A stretch of DNA of 64,000 nucleotides from Bacillus gaemokensis (GCF_001590835.1 NZ_LTAQ01000012.1:514925-578924); one strand, 5' to 3'. Positions 41,213-52,017 are shown, counted from the first letter of the stretch. Notes: generated from the sequence alone by a model not told the origin. Translations and numbers: made by a program.

Positions 41213-42697
41213 ATGTTTCAAGTGCAAAAAGAATTAGCAAGTCATGAAGCAGTAATTGTTGCTTTATTTGAAGAAGAAAAAACGAGCAGCTTTGTACAAG
41301 AGTTGGACAAAGCATTTGAGGGACAATTACAAGTTTTATTAGAAGAGAAAGAGCTTTCTGCAAAGAAAAAAGCAATTTCAAAAGTACATAGCTTAGGAAA
41401 AACAAATGTAAAACGTTACTATTTTGTTGGTCTTGGCAAAAAAGAATCATGTACAACAGAAACGTTACGCGCTGCGCTTAGTAAGACTTTTAAAACACTA
41501 CAAGCTGCAAAAGTAAAAGACGCTGCGATTTTACTTGATTCTTTCGTAACAGATAAATTGGATGCAATCGATGTTGCGCATATTGCAGCTGAAGTATCTA
41601 ACCTTGGTACGTATGAGTTACAAACATATAAAACGGACAAAAAATACAGTGTAGAGTTAGAAAAATTTGTAGTCATTACAGCAGAGGACGCAAAAGAGGT
41701 TGAGGCTGCGTTAACAGTTGGATATGTGCATGGACGTGCTACAAATTCAGCTCGTACACTTGTAAATATGCCGCCAAACGTATTAACAGCAACAAAACTT
41801 GCAGAATATGCAGTTGAATTAGCTGAAAAATACGATATGGATTATAAAGTGCTTGAGAAAGAAGAGATGGAAGAGCTTGGTATGGGTGCGCTGCTTGCGG
41901 TAAACCAAGGTTCTACAGAGCCACCGAAAATGATTGCTCTTATTTATAAAGGTAAAGAAGAGTGGACGGATGTTGTGGGGCTTGTTGGTAAAGGGATTAC
42001 ATATGATACAGGTGGTTACTCTTTAAAACCACGCGAAGGCATGGTTGGAATGAAAGGTGATATGGGCGGTGCGGCAGCTGTTCTTGGTGCCATGGAAATT
42101 ATCGGAGAACTCCGCCCTGAGCAAAACGTAATTGCTGTCATTCCATCAACTGATAATGTTGTGAGTGGTACAGCATTTAAACCAGATGATGTGATTACAT
42201 CTATGAGCGGTAAAACAATTGAAGTATTAAACACAGATGCAGAGGGACGTCTAGCGTTAGCTGATGGTATTACGTATGCGAAGAAACTTGGAGCAAATTA
42301 TCTTATTGATATCGCGACGTTAACAGGTGGTATCATTGTTGCTCTTGGAAACCATACAACGGGTGCAATGACAAATGACGAAGCATTGTTTGAGCAAGTA
42401 TTAGAAGCATCAATGGAAACAGATGAGCCGATTTGGCAATTGCCGATTTTCGAGCGTGATAAAGAGCGCGTTCGTGGCAGTAAATTTGCAGATTTAAATA
42501 ATTCACCAGGCCGTGATGGTCATGCGATTATGGCTGGAGCGTTCCTTGGGGAATTTGCAGAAGAAACGCCATGGGTACATTTAGATATTGCTGGAACATC
42601 GGAGACAAAAGGTGCTCATGATTTAGGACCAGCTGGAGCAACGGGTGCAATGGTGCGTACACTTGCAACACTTGTTGAACGTTTTGGAGAAGAATAA
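41213..42697 (+). CDS. pepA: Leucyl aminopeptidase, M17 family
   Basis: 494 residues: an N-terminal macro-like domain, then the M17 catalytic domain with [35 protein letters not shown] (Lys and Asp ligands) and the signature [14 protein letters not shown]. It is a hexameric cytosolic two-metal aminopeptidase. ATG follows AGGGGGTCTGAAC. Terminator AAAGGCAGCTaaggtAGCTGCCTTTTTTT at about 42709-42736. Confidence 0.93.
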   Translation: MFQVQKELASHEAVIVALFEEEKTSSFVQELDKAFEGQLQVLLEEKELSAKKKAISKVHSLGKTNVKRYYFVGLGKKESCTTETLRAALSKTFKTLQAAKVKDAAILLDSFVTDKLDAIDVAHIAAEVSNLGTYELQTYKTDKKYSVELEKFVVITAEDAKEVEAALTVGYVHGRATNSARTLVNMPPNVLTATKLAEYAVELAEKYDMDYKVLEKEEMEELGMGALLAVNQGSTEPPKMIALIYKGKEEWTDVVGLVGKGITYDTGGYSLKPREGMVGMKGDMGGAAAVLGAMEIIGELRPEQNVIAVIPSTDNVVSGTAFKPDDVITSMSGKTIEVLNTDAEGRLALADGITYAKKLGANYLIDIATLTGGIIVALGNHTTGAMTNDEALFEQVLEASMETDEPIWQLPIFERDKERVRGSKFADLNNSPGRDGHAIMAGAFLGEFAEETPWVHLDIAGTSETKGAHDLGPAGATGAMVRTLATLVERFGEE

Positions 42698-42735
42698 GAA
42701 CTTTGGAAAAGGCAGCTAAGGTAGCTGCCTTTTTT

Positions 42736-43341
42736 TCATAAAGAAATCGTATATAATGTTCCATCTAAAGCGAAGGACGTGCGGCCTGTTTCTTCAGAGA
42801 CAACTAATATGAGTGAATCGCTTTTTTCTGATAAGCCGATGGCAGCACGGTGGCGTGTTCCTAGTTTCGAGTCAATTTCTGTATTTTTCGTTAGAGGAAG
42901 AATATTTGCTGCCGAAATGATATTATTGTTTTTTATGAGAACCGCGCCATCATGAAGTGGATTTCCTGGATAAAAGATAGATTCTAATAAAGGGACTGTT
43001 AAATACGCATTGAGCCTTGTCCCGGTTTGAATAAGGGAATCAAGAGAATCGTTCCTTTCTACAACAATTAAAGCACCATGTTTTCGATCTCCTAAATGCT
43101 GAATTGCTGTCGTAATCGTTGCATAGCTTGTTGTATAAGGGGATAAGTATGTTTTTATATAATAAGTAGCTGCAATTGTTTGGACATTACTTAGCAGATG
43201 ATGGATTTCTTCCATTTTGCATAAAATACATTCACCCTCTTGTTCAATTGCTTGTTTCATGTGAAACAGTTCGGTTTCGACAATTTCAATCATTTGTTTC
43301 GTTTCTGTTTTTAACTCTTCTGATAATCCGCGTTCTTCCAT
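42736..43341 (-). CDS. cdaS: Sporulation-type diadenylate cyclase
   Basis: 201 residues: two N-terminal autoinhibitory-type helices (EELKTETKQMIEIVETELFHMKQAIEQ) and a DisA_N/DAC domain with the DGA motif in GNPLHDGAVLI and RHR in GTRHRAAIGLSE. This layout is CdaS, the c-di-AMP synthase made in the forespore. The ATG at 43341 follows AAAAAGGTGAGCAAA; the frame extends upstream but without a site. Convergent with pepA. Confidence 0.9.
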   Translation of the reverse strand: MEERGLSEELKTETKQMIEIVETELFHMKQAIEQEGECILCKMEEIHHLLSNVQTIAATYYIKTYLSPYTTSYATITTAIQHLGDRKHGALIVVERNDSLDSLIQTGTRLNAYLTVPLLESIFYPGNPLHDGAVLIKNNNIISAANILPLTKNTEIDSKLGTRHRAAIGLSEKSDSLILVVSEETGRTSFALDGTLYTISL

Positions 43342-43484
43342 TTTGCTCACCTTTTTATCTGAAGTATATAGCGTTAGTGTATACAAATAATAACAGTAAA
43401 ATCCTGCTAGATTTTAAAATATATTGAGATACCTGTCGTTTTTTTCATATAATGAGGTTATGACATGCGAGAGGAGATAAGAAA

Positions 43485-45209
43485 ATGGATTGGAAACAAG
43501 AATATAGTCGCTGGCTTTCATATGCGAATTTAGATGCAGAATTAAAAGAACAACTAGAAAACATGAAACAAGATGAAAAGAAAATAGAAGATAGCTTTTA
43601 TAAGAACTTAGAATTCGGGACAGGTGGCATGCGCGGTGAAATTGGCGCTGGCACGAACCGTCTGAACGTTTATACAGTTCGAAAGGCGACAACAGGGTTA
43701 GCACATTTTATTGAAAAATTGGGTGAAGAAGCGAAGAAACGCGGTGTTGTTGTAGCGTATGATTCTCGTCATAAATCACCAGAATTTGCAATGGAAGTAG
43801 CAGCTACACTTGGTGCACATGGTATTACAACATATGTGTTTGAAAGTTTACGTCCAACGCCAGTACTTTCTTTCGCAGTTCGTCATTTACAAACAGTAAG
43901 TGGAATCGTTCTTACGGCAAGCCATAATCCACCTGAGTACAATGGATATAAAGTGTATGGAGAAGATGGTGGACAATTGCCTCCGAAAGAAGCAGATGAG
44001 TTAATCAGCTACGTAAACGCAGTAGAAGATGAATTAACAGTTGAAGTTGCTGATGTGGAACAATTGAAAGAGAATGGTTTATTACATATCGTTGGACAAG
44101 AAGTAGATGATGCATACTTAGAACAATTAAAAACAGTGATCATCAATAAAGAGATGGTACAAGAAGTTGGGAAAGACTTAAAAATTGTCTTTACACCACT
44201 ACATGGAACGTCAAATATTCCAGCACGCCGCGGTTTAGAAGCAGTTGGATTTACAGATGTAACAGTTGTAAAAGAGCAAGAGTTACCAGATCCAAACTTC
44301 TCAACAGTAAAATCACCAAACCCAGAAGAGCATGCGGCGTTTGAACTTGCGATTCGTGATGGTGAAAAGGTAGGAGCAGATGTACTAATCGCAACAGATC
44401 CAGATGCAGACCGCCTTGGCGTAGCTGTTCGCAATCATGCTGGTGAGTTCCAAGTGTTAACAGGAAACCAAACAGGTGCGTTAATGCTTGATTATTTATT
44501 ATCACAAAAGAAAGAAAATGGTACACTTCCAGAAAACGGTGTTGTGTTAAAAACAATTGTAACTTCTGAAATCGGACGTACGATTGCAAAAGCATACGGT
44601 TTAGATACAGTTGATACGTTAACTGGATTTAAATTTATCGGTGAGAAAATTAAGCAGTATGAAGAAAGTGGACAGTATGAATTCCAATTTGGTTATGAGG
44701 AAAGTTATGGCTATTTAATTCGTCCATTCTGCCGTGATAAAGATGCAGTACAATCTGTTCTATTTGCATGTGAAGTAGCAGCGTACTATAAATCACAAGG
44801 GAAAACATTATATGATGGTTTATTAGAAGTGTTTGCGAAACACGGCTTCTTCCGCGAAGATCTTGTTTCACTTACATTAAAAGGAAAAGATGGTGCGGAG
44901 AAGATCCAAGAGATGATGGCATCATTCCGTGAAAATCCACCAAAAGAAGTAGCTGGTTTAACAGTAACTTCAGTAGAAGATTATAAGGCAAGTATTATTA
45001 CAACACTAGAAGATGGAAATAAAGAAGAGATTCACTTACCGAAATCAAATGTGTTAAAATATCAATTGATAGATGGTTCTTGGTTCTGCTTACGTCCATC
45101 TGGAACAGAACCAAAAATCAAGTTCTACTTTGGTGTGAAAGGTGATTCCTTACAAAATAGTGAACAAAAGCTACTTACTATTAAAGAAGATGTAATGAAT
45201 CGTTTATAA
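43485..45209 (+). CDS. pgcA: Alpha-phosphoglucomutase / phosphomannomutase
   Basis: 574 residues with all four domain motifs of the hexose phosphate mutases: catalytic Ser in [16 protein letters not shown], metal loop [11 protein letters not shown], substrate loop [10 protein letters not shown] and phosphate loop [13 protein letters not shown]. It interconverts glucose-6-P and glucose-1-P and feeds the UDP-glucose made by the next gene, gtaB. ATG follows GAGAGGAGATAAGAAA. Confidence 0.93.
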   Translation: MDWKQEYSRWLSYANLDAELKEQLENMKQDEKKIEDSFYKNLEFGTGGMRGEIGAGTNRLNVYTVRKATTGLAHFIEKLGEEAKKRGVVVAYDSRHKSPEFAMEVAATLGAHGITTYVFESLRPTPVLSFAVRHLQTVSGIVLTASHNPPEYNGYKVYGEDGGQLPPKEADELISYVNAVEDELTVEVADVEQLKENGLLHIVGQEVDDAYLEQLKTVIINKEMVQEVGKDLKIVFTPLHGTSNIPARRGLEAVGFTDVTVVKEQELPDPNFSTVKSPNPEEHAAFELAIRDGEKVGADVLIATDPDADRLGVAVRNHAGEFQVLTGNQTGALMLDYLLSQKKENGTLPENGVVLKTIVTSEIGRTIAKAYGLDTVDTLTGFKFIGEKIKQYEESGQYEFQFGYEESYGYLIRPFCRDKDAVQSVLFACEVAAYYKSQGKTLYDGLLEVFAKHGFFREDLVSLTLKGKDGAEKIQEMMASFRENPPKEVAGLTVTSVEDYKASIITTLEDGNKEEIHLPKSNVLKYQLIDGSWFCLRPSGTEPKIKFYFGVKGDSLQNSEQKLLTIKEDVMNRL

Positions 45210-45231
45210 TAGAATAGAGTGTTATTTCCAT

Positions 45232-45275
45232 GAATGGAAGAGAAAAGGGGAGAACGGAGAACGGCCTCCTCTTTT
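45232..45275 (+). terminator. Terminator after pgcA
   Basis: GAAAAGGGGAG...CTCCTCTTTTC stem (one wobble) in the 227-base gap before gtaB. Confidence 0.65.
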
Positions 45276-45436
45276 CATATATTTAGAAGAATCTTGCTCC
45301 TTTAAAAGGAGAAAAGAATTGATGTAGTATACTGTCTGTATGATTTACTTGAGGACGGATTGTAGATTTTGTGATTTCACACCATATAAGTAAGAGAATA
45401 AATTTGAGGATTAGAATAGAAGAGAGGGTATGTGTA

Positions 45437-46315
45437 ATGAAAAAAGTGAGAAAAGCGATTATTCCTGCTGCTGGATTAGGAACGCGCTTTTTACCAGCAA
45501 CAAAAGCAATGCCAAAAGAAATGCTTCCGATTGTAGATAAGCCAACGATTCAATATATCGTAGAAGAAGCAGTGGCGTCTGGAATTGAAGATATTATCAT
45601 TGTTACTGGTAAAGGGAAACGTTCAATTGAAGATCATTTCGATAATGCATTTGAATTAGAACAGAACTTATTAGAAAAGAAAAAATATGAGTTGCTTGAA
45701 AAAGTACAAGCTTCTTCTAAAATGGTAGATATCCATTATATTCGTCAAAAAGAGCCAAAAGGATTGGGACATGCTGTTTGGTGCGCACGTAAGTTTATTG
45801 GTGATGAGCCATTTGCTGTTTTACTAGGTGATGATATCGTTCAAGCTGAGAATCCATGTTTACGTCAATTAATGGATGAATATGATAAAACACTTTCTTC
45901 TGTTATTGGTGTACAAACGGTTCCAGAGGCAGAAACACATCGTTATGGAATCATTGACCCATTAGAGCAAGATGGCCGTCGTTATCAAGTTCGACAGTTT
46001 GTTGAGAAGCCAGCGCAAGGTACAGCGCCTTCAAACTTAGCAATTATGGGACGTTACATTTTAACTCCTGAAATTTTTATGTTCTTAGAACAACAACACA
46101 TCGGTGCTGGTGGCGAAATTCAATTAACTGATGCGATCCAAAGTTTAAATGAAATTCAACGTGTATTTGCTTATGACTTCGAAGGAAAGCGTTACGATGT
46201 TGGAGAAAAATTAGGCTTTGTTCAAACGACAATTGAAATGGCGCTTCAGCATAAGGAATTAAGAGAAGATATGCTTGTGATGATGAAGAACATTTTAGAA
46301 GAACAAACGAAATAA
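45437..46315 (+). CDS. gtaB: UTP-glucose-1-phosphate uridylyltransferase
   Basis: 292 residues with [45 protein letters not shown] and [10 protein letters not shown], diagnostic of GalU/GtaB. It makes UDP-glucose for glycolipid, teichoic acid and capsule synthesis in the cytosol. The ATG at 45437 has GAGAGGGT upstream; an earlier in-frame ATG at 45371 lacks one. Terminator with AAAGAGTTACTCC / GGAGTAACTCTTT at 46328-46363. Confidence 0.93.
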   Translation: MKKVRKAIIPAAGLGTRFLPATKAMPKEMLPIVDKPTIQYIVEEAVASGIEDIIIVTGKGKRSIEDHFDNAFELEQNLLEKKKYELLEKVQASSKMVDIHYIRQKEPKGLGHAVWCARKFIGDEPFAVLLGDDIVQAENPCLRQLMDEYDKTLSSVIGVQTVPEAETHRYGIIDPLEQDGRRYQVRQFVEKPAQGTAPSNLAIMGRYILTPEIFMFLEQQHIGAGGEIQLTDAIQSLNEIQRVFAYDFEGKRYDVGEKLGFVQTTIEMALQHKELREDMLVMMKNILEEQTK

Positions 46316-46370
46316 GAATTATAATAAAAAAAGAGTTACTCCATACGTAGGGAGTAACTCTTTTTCAGTG

Positions 46371-46961
46371 TTATAGTGTTGAATGAGAATGTTGATAAGC
46401 AGAACGACGCACTGCATAATATATACGAGGTGCAATGACAGCACTAATTACTGTAAAGATAATATCTTTAATAGCAAACCACATCATAATTATCCAAGCC
46501 GCTTTGTAACTCATATTTCCGCCCATCCAGACGTTTACAGCCGCATACATATAAGTAGTACCAATTACATACGTTAAGATAATTCCAGTCGCGGAAGCAA
46601 TCGCAAATGTACCGAACTGCGGTTTTTCTTTTTGTTCTACAAGTTTTCCCGTTACATAAGCAACAACAATAAAGGCGATAATGAAACCGCCAGTAGGATC
46701 TAAAAGTGCTCCAAATCCAGCCTTAAAATTTGCAAAAATTGGTGCGCCTGCAACCCCAACAAGCATATAAACAGTCATAGATAAGGCCCCAAGTCTGCTT
46801 CCAAGAAGAAGACCAGCTAAAATTGCGAAAAATGGTTGCATAGACAGTGGAACACCAGCTACTTGTAAAAATGGCGCCCAAGATACAATATTCGCACCAA
46901 TAGCCATAAGAGCGACAAACATAGCAGCCAGTGCTAAATCTAAAGCACGTAATCGGTTCAT
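46371..46961 (-). CDS. bioY: Biotin transporter BioY
   Basis: 196 residues, six membrane spans, with the BioY signature (VPLSMQPFFAILAGLLLGSRLGALSMTVYMLVGVAGAPIFANFKAGFGALLDPTGGFI in short blocks). It is the S-component for biotin uptake, with or without an ECF module. A BirA-type operator overlaps its ribosome site, so it should be repressed when biotin is plentiful. Confidence 0.93.
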   Translation of the reverse strand: MNRLRALDLALAAMFVALMAIGANIVSWAPFLQVAGVPLSMQPFFAILAGLLLGSRLGALSMTVYMLVGVAGAPIFANFKAGFGALLDPTGGFIIAFIVVAYVTGKLVEQKEKPQFGTFAIASATGIILTYVIGTTYMYAAVNVWMGGNMSYKAAWIIMMWFAIKDIIFTVISAVIAPRIYYAVRRSAYQHSHSTL

Positions 46962-46962
46962 A

Positions 46963-46993
46963 ATGTTAACCTCCTGTTGTTTTCGGTTAACAA
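46963..46993. promoter_or_regulatory. BirA-type biotin operator at bioY
   Basis: ATGTTAACC-N13-GGTTAACAA is a near-perfect inverted repeat of the BirA box. It sits between the promoter (minus-strand TTGACA at 47019-47024, 18-base spacer, TACGAT at 46995-47000) and the bioY start, covering the ribosome site. Confidence 0.88.
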
Positions 46994-47010
46994 CATCGTA
47001 GCTAATTTAT

Positions 47011-47754
47011 TTATCTATTGTCAATCAAAATGTTTTGATAGTTAGGTTTCAGTGATTCCCTAAGTAACGTGTATGGAATACGAAATTGAGGAATCCCGCT
47101 TGAATAAGGAGCAATCTCATATAATGAGAAATAGACGACAAGATGATCGGGCTCTAAATAATAGTTAAATTTCTTTGTGCTCATCACTTTTTCAGCAGCA
47201 TCGGGAAAATAGATACTTTCATTTTGTTTAATCTGTCTAACGATTTCTGTGCGGATGATATCTTTATATGTACTGTCTTTTTGAAATAAATCATTCAAAC
47301 TGAGTAACTTTTTTTCCTTTAAATCAAATGTATTTGCTTTCCATGTATATAATCCATGGGCTCCACCTGTATATTGATAATAATTTACATAGAGGCTAAG
47401 TAAGGGATATTTTTGCAATGTGACTTTATAGTCAACATTTGTGACATATGGATGAAAAAGAGAATCTGACTCTCCAACTTCTTTATAGTATGTTTTTGCC
47501 TCTTTTTCCAGCGCTTTTTTAAAGCGAGTTGCCTCTGTTTCATAGTACGCATTCAACTTATTTTGAAATTTTGAATCTGAAAAATTTTGAAAGTAGGGTC
47601 TGCTAATTTGATATTCAAAATAAGGTTTCTTACCTTTTTGTGTAATAGTCTTAATATCGATTGTCAGGTTAGATGTTTGGGCAGCATCCGTACAATTTGG
47701 TACAATAATGAGCAAGGAGAGTAACAAGGATAGTAGAAAGAATTTCTTTTTCAT
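47011..47754 (-). CDS. Secreted DUF3298/DUF4163-type protein
   Basis: 247 residues. Signal peptide (KKKFFLLSLLLSLLIIVPNC), then a DUF4163-like region (YEYQISRPYFQNF... TRFKKALEKEAKTYY) and a DUF3298 region (YYQYTGGAHGLYTWKANTFDLKEKKLLSLNDLFQ, FYLEPDHLVVYFSLYEIAPYSSGIPQFRIPY). Such domains occur in RsiV-like anti-sigma factors and in PdaC; no membrane anchor or deacetylase domain is present here. The ATG at 47754 follows TAAGGAGG. Confidence 0.8.
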   Translation of the reverse strand: MKKKFFLLSLLLSLLIIVPNCTDAAQTSNLTIDIKTITQKGKKPYFEYQISRPYFQNFSDSKFQNKLNAYYETEATRFKKALEKEAKTYYKEVGESDSLFHPYVTNVDYKVTLQKYPLLSLYVNYYQYTGGAHGLYTWKANTFDLKEKKLLSLNDLFQKDSTYKDIIRTEIVRQIKQNESIYFPDAAEKVMSTKKFNYYLEPDHLVVYFSLYEIAPYSSGIPQFRIPYTLLRESLKPNYQNILIDNR

Positions 47755-47849
47755 GTAGATGAACCTCCTTATATAATTTCTAAGGATAGTTTGAAAGTAA
47801 ATAGGTAAAATTATACATTTTTTCTCGTGAGGAGAAGGGGGGAAACGAT

Positions 47850-48233
47850 ATGTCGAAAACATTAATGGACACACTTGGGATTGAGCTGTTAGAAATGACA
47901 GAAGAGAAAGTGGTAGCAACTATGCCAGTAGATGGACGTACACATCAGCCATTTGGTTTTTTACATGGCGGAGCATCCGTTGCATTAGCAGAAACTGTGG
48001 CAAGTGTTGGATCATATAATTTAATTGACCAAGAAAAGTGTATTTGTTTTGGACTAGAAATTAATGCGAATCATATTCGCTCTAAACGCGAAGGAATTGT
48101 AACAGCGATTGGAACCCCGATTCATAAAGGGCAAACAACGATGGTTTGGGATGTTCGAATTATTGATGAGGACGATGATTTGCTTTGTATTTCAAGATGT
48201 ACAGTGGCTATTAAAGAGAAGCGCGAAAAATAA
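47850..48233 (+). CDS. Hotdog-fold PaaI-type thioesterase
   Basis: 127 residues with the hotdog signature RTHQPFGFLHGGASVALAETVASVGSYN, catalytic-type HGG and Glu. It hydrolyses acyl-CoA thioesters; members of this group include DHNA-CoA thioesterases, but the substrate is not clear here. ATG follows GAGGAGAAGGGGGGAAACGAT. Confidence 0.88.
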   Translation: MSKTLMDTLGIELLEMTEEKVVATMPVDGRTHQPFGFLHGGASVALAETVASVGSYNLIDQEKCICFGLEINANHIRSKREGIVTAIGTPIHKGQTTMVWDVRIIDEDDDLLCISRCTVAIKEKREK

Positions 48234-48254
48234 AAGAGGCTGCCCAGGGGCAGC

Positions 48255-48366
48255 CTCTTTTTTGTGAGCAAATGAATATATCGGCGTTTTTTCAAATATA
48301 TCGATCGTTTCGCCGTATATATCAGCGTTTTTTCGAATATATCGGCAATTCGACACAACATATCGA
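48255..48366. repeat. ATATATCG-type intergenic repeat, copy 1 (reversed)
   Basis: Contains the reverse complement of the GGTCGATATGTTGTGTCGAA block shared with 51763-51823 and 57401-57462, with extra alternating AATATATCGGCG / ATATATCGATCG units. Confidence 0.7.
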
Positions 48367-48377
48367 TCGTTCTTCAA

Positions 48378-49754
48378 TTAAAACTGGATTTTCTTCTCTA
48401 AGAAGCCTTTTAGTTCGCTAATTGGCATACGAACTTGCTCCATTGTGTCACGGTCACGTACTGTAACAGCTTTATCTTCCACTGAGTCGAAGTCATATGT
48501 GATACAGAATGGTGTACCGATTTCGTCTTGACGACGGTAACGTTTACCGATAGAACCAGTTTCGTCATAGTCTACCATGAAGTCTTTTGCAAGTTCTGCG
48601 AACACTTCACCAGCGCCTTCAGATAACTTTTTAGATAGTGGTAAGATTGCTGCCTTATATGGTGCTAAAGCAGGGTGGAAACGAAGAACTGTACGAGAGT
48701 CGTTTTCTAATTGCTCTTCTTCGTATGCATCACATAAGAATGCTAATGTTACACGGTCTGCGCCAAGAGATGGCTCGATGCAGTATGGTACGTAACGTTC
48801 GTTCGTTTGTGGATCAATATAATTAAAGTCTTCGTTAGAATGTTCCATGTGACGTTTTAAGTCGAAGTCTGTACGAGATGCAACGCCCCAAAGTTCGCCC
48901 CAGCCGAATGGGAATTTAAATTCGATATCAGTTGTTGCGTTACTGTAGTGAGATAATTCTTCCTCACCATGGTCACGAAGGCGCATGCTTTCTTCGTTCA
49001 TACCAAGTGATAGTAACCAGTTTTTACAAGTGTTACGCCAGAACGTGAACCATTCTAAATCTTCACCTGGTTTGCAGAAGAATTCAAGCTCCATTTGTTC
49101 GAATTCACGTGTACGGAATGTAAAGTTACCAGGCGTAATTTCGTTACGGAAACTTTTACCAATTTGACCGATGCCAAATGGAAGCTTCTTACGCATAGAG
49201 CGTTGTACGTTTTTGAAGTTTACGAAGATACCTTGTGCTGTTTCAGGACGAAGGAAGATTTCGTTTGTGCTAGATTCTGTAACACCTTGGAATGTTTTAA
49301 ACATTAAGTTGAATTGACGGATTTCTGTGAATTCTTCGCTACCGCAATCTGGGCATTTTACTTCGTGTTCTTTCATTAATCCAGCCATTTGATCGAAAGT
49401 AAGACCATCAACGATCATTTCGATGCCTTTTGCATCTAATGCATCTTCGATTAATTTATCAGCACGGTGGCGCGCTTTACACTTTTTACAGTCGATCATT
49501 GGATCGTTAAAGTTACCAACGTGACCAGATGCTACCCAAGTTTTTGGGTTCATTAAAATCGCTGCGTCTAAACCAACGTTGTATGGAGATTCTTGAATGA
49601 ATTTTTTCCACCAAGCTTTTTTTACGTTATTTTTTAATTCGATACCAAGTGGACCGTAGTCCCAAGTGTTTGCAAGACCACCATAAATTTCAGAACCAGG
49701 GAAAACAAAACCGCGATGTTTCGCTAAGTTTACAACTTGTTCCATTGAATACAT
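48378..49754 (-). CDS. glyQS: Glycyl-tRNA synthetase, dimeric type
   Basis: 458 residues of the class II single-chain glycine enzyme: start [34 protein letters not shown], motif 2 region [14 protein letters not shown], motif 3-like [13 protein letters not shown] and a C-terminal anticodon-binding domain. A zinc-type CKKCKAR...CPDC insertion is visible. It charges tRNA-Gly. A T-box leader upstream on the same strand controls it. Confidence 0.95.
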   Translation of the reverse strand: MYSMEQVVNLAKHRGFVFPGSEIYGGLANTWDYGPLGIELKNNVKKAWWKKFIQESPYNVGLDAAILMNPKTWVASGHVGNFNDPMIDCKKCKARHRADKLIEDALDAKGIEMIVDGLTFDQMAGLMKEHEVKCPDCGSEEFTEIRQFNLMFKTFQGVTESSTNEIFLRPETAQGIFVNFKNVQRSMRKKLPFGIGQIGKSFRNEITPGNFTFRTREFEQMELEFFCKPGEDLEWFTFWRNTCKNWLLSLGMNEESMRLRDHGEEELSHYSNATTDIEFKFPFGWGELWGVASRTDFDLKRHMEHSNEDFNYIDPQTNERYVPYCIEPSLGADRVTLAFLCDAYEEEQLENDSRTVLRFHPALAPYKAAILPLSKKLSEGAGEVFAELAKDFMVDYDETGSIGKRYRRQDEIGTPFCITYDFDSVEDKAVTVRDRDTMEQVRMPISELKGFLEKKIQF

Positions 49755-49844
49755 AATAAAATCCTCCTTTTAAAAGTTAACGTATTGGCGATGACAGGGT
49801 GTACTTACTGAACGGGAAGTTTCTGAGCGAGCCGCTTGGGCTTT

Positions 49845-49972
49845 TCGGTATGATCTAGCTCCAGCGGCTAGACTGTTCGGTGGCTTCGCTTCTTCCGCCG
49901 AGGCAAAGAACGCCTCTATGTCAGAAGCTCCATTCCCCTCAAAGTCTGAACGAGCCGCTTGGGCTTTTCAAT
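49845..49972. repeat. GC-rich intergenic repeat (bcr-like)
   Basis: AGCTCCAGCGGCTAGACTGTTCGGTGGCTTCGC and on to GAGCCGCTTGGGCTTTT in blocks that match the third unit at 4850-4965. It lies inside the glyQS leader transcript between the T-box terminator and the gene. Confidence 0.75.
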
Positions 49973-49977
49973 CAATA

Positions 49978-50215
49978 CAAAAAAGCTCGTCTCTAGGCAT
50001 TTTTGCCTAGGGACGAGCTTGTATATACCCGCGGTTCCACCCTAGTTGATGAGTGTGTAAACACGCATCCACTTTATCACGTATTGCTCAAGACTGCCGT
50101 TTCCTCGCTTTTTCAGGCTTTCACTATTCCTGAATCGCTTTTGTGCAAGTACTTATAAGTCCGTCATCGCTACTATATTTAATAATAATGACCATATTCT
50201 ATCACGTTCCTTTTT
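49978..50215 (-). promoter_or_regulatory. T-box riboswitch (glycyl) upstream of glyQS
   Basis: On the minus strand a leader runs from a promoter (TTGTGA, 17-base spacer, TAGAAT) through Stem I-like helices to the T-box sequence GGTGGAACCGCGGGT (50027-50041) and a terminator AAGCTCGTCCCTAGGCA / TGCCTAGAGACGAGCTT with T-run. Uncharged tRNA-Gly binding would form the antiterminator. The specifier codon was not resolved. Confidence 0.9.
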
Positions 50216-50277
50216 AAATCACAATAGAGGAACGAGCGTATCTATATAAATACAAATTGAAAAAACGATATAAAACC

Positions 50278-50432
50278 ATTCTTTTTAGGTGGGAGAGAGG
50301 ATCCGGCCATGCATAGAAGCGGTCAGCTCCTTTTTCAGCCCCATGCCAAGTGAAAACAAAAGGAGAAAATAAGTGGAAATCTTCTTTTGTTTTCATAGCC
50401 GTGATTTGTATGTTGGAAAACCAAAATGGATA
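50278..50432. repeat. About 155-bp intergenic repeat, second copy
   Basis: Same family as 10963-11115. An inner TGAAAACAAAAG / CTTTTGTTTTCA inverted repeat is perfect here and has one mismatch in the other copy, so the hairpin is kept while the bases vary. Confidence 0.75.
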
Positions 50433-50465
50433 TATATGATAGAGTTTCGCCTATTCCACTACTCT

Positions 50466-51158
50466 TTATTCTGTAGAAGCGCTCATTGCACTGCGAATAT
50501 GTTTGATTGCTTCGCGCTTACTTAGGGGAGCGAGCTCGTTGTTTTGAACGTATTCCCATACCACATTAGGGCTTTTTTTCGCATATTCACGAAGTACCCA
50601 GCCAATTGCTTTTTGAATGAAAAATTCTTTTGAAGAATTGAGCTGACCGATAATCGAGAAGAGAAGTTGTTCATCAGTCTGTTGTTTATATTTGAGCTGG
50701 AATAAGATTGCGGAACGTTGTAACCATATATTTTCTGAGGCAATCCATTTTGGGATATAGGTAGAAATCGCTTCTGGATGTTTCAAGAAGATGTCTCCTA
50801 AGAATGTAGGGACGATACCATCAACGGAATCCCACCATGATTTCGTTATAATGAGCTCCTCTAAAAACGGGATGTGAGAATCATCTAGGTGCTTTTTATA
50901 TTTCTGTAATATGTCGAGACTGGCGGCTTGAAATTCACGTTCTGGTAAAGACCAAAGTTCACGAATGATGACCTGGAAATCTTTTTTGTCTGGAAGGTTA
51001 TGTACTTGTATGACTTCACGTAATAGTGTTCTTCTTTCTGGTGATTGAATACCAAGAAACGGGAAGTGATTTTTCATATAACGAGTCATTGGTTCTGCTT
51101 TTTCTGGATTTTGATGTGTGAGAAAGTGTTGCTTTAGGGCTTCGGTAAATGGGTGCAT
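50466..51158 (-). CDS. alkD: DNA alkylation repair protein, AlkD family
   Basis: 230 residues of tandem HEAT-like helices with the AlkD catalytic surface: ITKSWWDSVDGIVP (Trp and Asp), WLQRSAILFQLKYK and IGWVLREYAKKSP. It removes 3- and 7-alkylpurines from DNA without base flipping. ATG follows AAAGGAGAAC. Confidence 0.92.
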   Translation of the reverse strand: MHPFTEALKQHFLTHQNPEKAEPMTRYMKNHFPFLGIQSPERRTLLREVIQVHNLPDKKDFQVIIRELWSLPEREFQAASLDILQKYKKHLDDSHIPFLEELIITKSWWDSVDGIVPTFLGDIFLKHPEAISTYIPKWIASENIWLQRSAILFQLKYKQQTDEQLLFSIIGQLNSSKEFFIQKAIGWVLREYAKKSPNVVWEYVQNNELAPLSKREAIKHIRSAMSASTE

Positions 51159-51270
51159 AAAATTGTTCTCCTTTCATGTTTTTGTTCATATTATACAGGG
51201 GAGTAAGTGGAATTTGAAAATATAAGTAATAGAGATGTGAAATATACTGAGGGTAGAAAGGAGAGGAGCG

Positions 51271-51732
51271 ATGGAAGAGCAAAGTATATTAGCTGGTTTC
51301 TTTGCGCTTGGTTTTGCTTTTATTCTAATCACTGTAATCTGGGTTATTATTGCGTATTTACTAACGGCAGTTGCATTATATACGATGGCAAAAAATGATG
51401 GTGCTGACGATGGTGTTCTTGCTTTTATTCCATTTTTAAATAGTAAAATTTTGGGGGATTTAGCGAAAGAGAAGTTACCTGACTTTTTGAAAGAAGAAGC
51501 GGGATGGAAAGTGTTTGGTATATATGTTGCATGCTTCATTTTGAATTTTATTCCAATTATAAGTCTGCTAGCAACTGGTGTATCAATTGTTTTGTCCATT
51601 TATCTCATATACGCTATTTTAGAAAGATATGGAACAAACGCAATATTATTTACAATTATACATGTGATAACATGCTCTATTTTTTTACCGATTCACTTAT
51701 TTATTATTCGAGATGAGCCAACGAAATATTAG
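51271..51732 (+). CDS. Small four-span membrane protein
   Basis: 153 residues, hydrophobic segments at about 8-40, 85-105, 110-125 and 130-147 with a charged loop DGVLAFIPFLNSKILGDLAKEKLPDFLKEEAGWK. No known motif. ATG follows AGAAAGGAGAGGAGCG. Confidence 0.7.
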   Translation: MEEQSILAGFFALGFAFILITVIWVIIAYLLTAVALYTMAKNDGADDGVLAFIPFLNSKILGDLAKEKLPDFLKEEAGWKVFGIYVACFILNFIPIISLLATGVSIVLSIYLIYAILERYGTNAILFTIIHVITCSIFLPIHLFIIRDEPTKY

Positions 51733-51762
51733 AATTTACTGAGGATAAGCATGTTGCATATT

Positions 51763-51823
51763 GTCGAACGGTCGATATGTTGTGTCGAATCGCCGATATA
51801 TGAGGAGAAGCGGTCGATATATG
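51763..51823. repeat. ATATATCG-type intergenic repeat, copy 2
   Basis: GGTCGATATGTTGTGTCGAA followed by TCGCCGATATATGAGGAG and CGGTCGATATATG. Confidence 0.75.
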
Positions 51824-51830
51824 AAAAAGG

Positions 51831-52015
51831 CTATCGCATGTGGTGATAGCCTTTTTTGATAGTGATTCTAAGCGAGCCACTGCCGCTTTTTATGGAATCC
51901 AGCTCTAGTGGCTAGAATCTCCGGTCGTTTCGCCCCCTCGGACGAAGCGAAAAAGCACTTCTCTGTCGGGTGCTCTAACGCCCTGCGATTCTGAACGAGC
52001 CATTGCCGCTTTTTT
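51831..52015. repeat. Terminator hairpin plus GC-rich repeat (bcr-like)
   Basis: AAAAGGCTATCGCATG...GTGATAGCCTTTTTT ends the upstream transcript; from 51888 the sequence matches the first unit at 4613-4731 (TCTAGTGGCTAGAATCTCCGG, CCTCGGACGAAGCG, TGCGATTCTGAACGAGCC). Confidence 0.75.
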
Positions 52016-52017
52016 AT

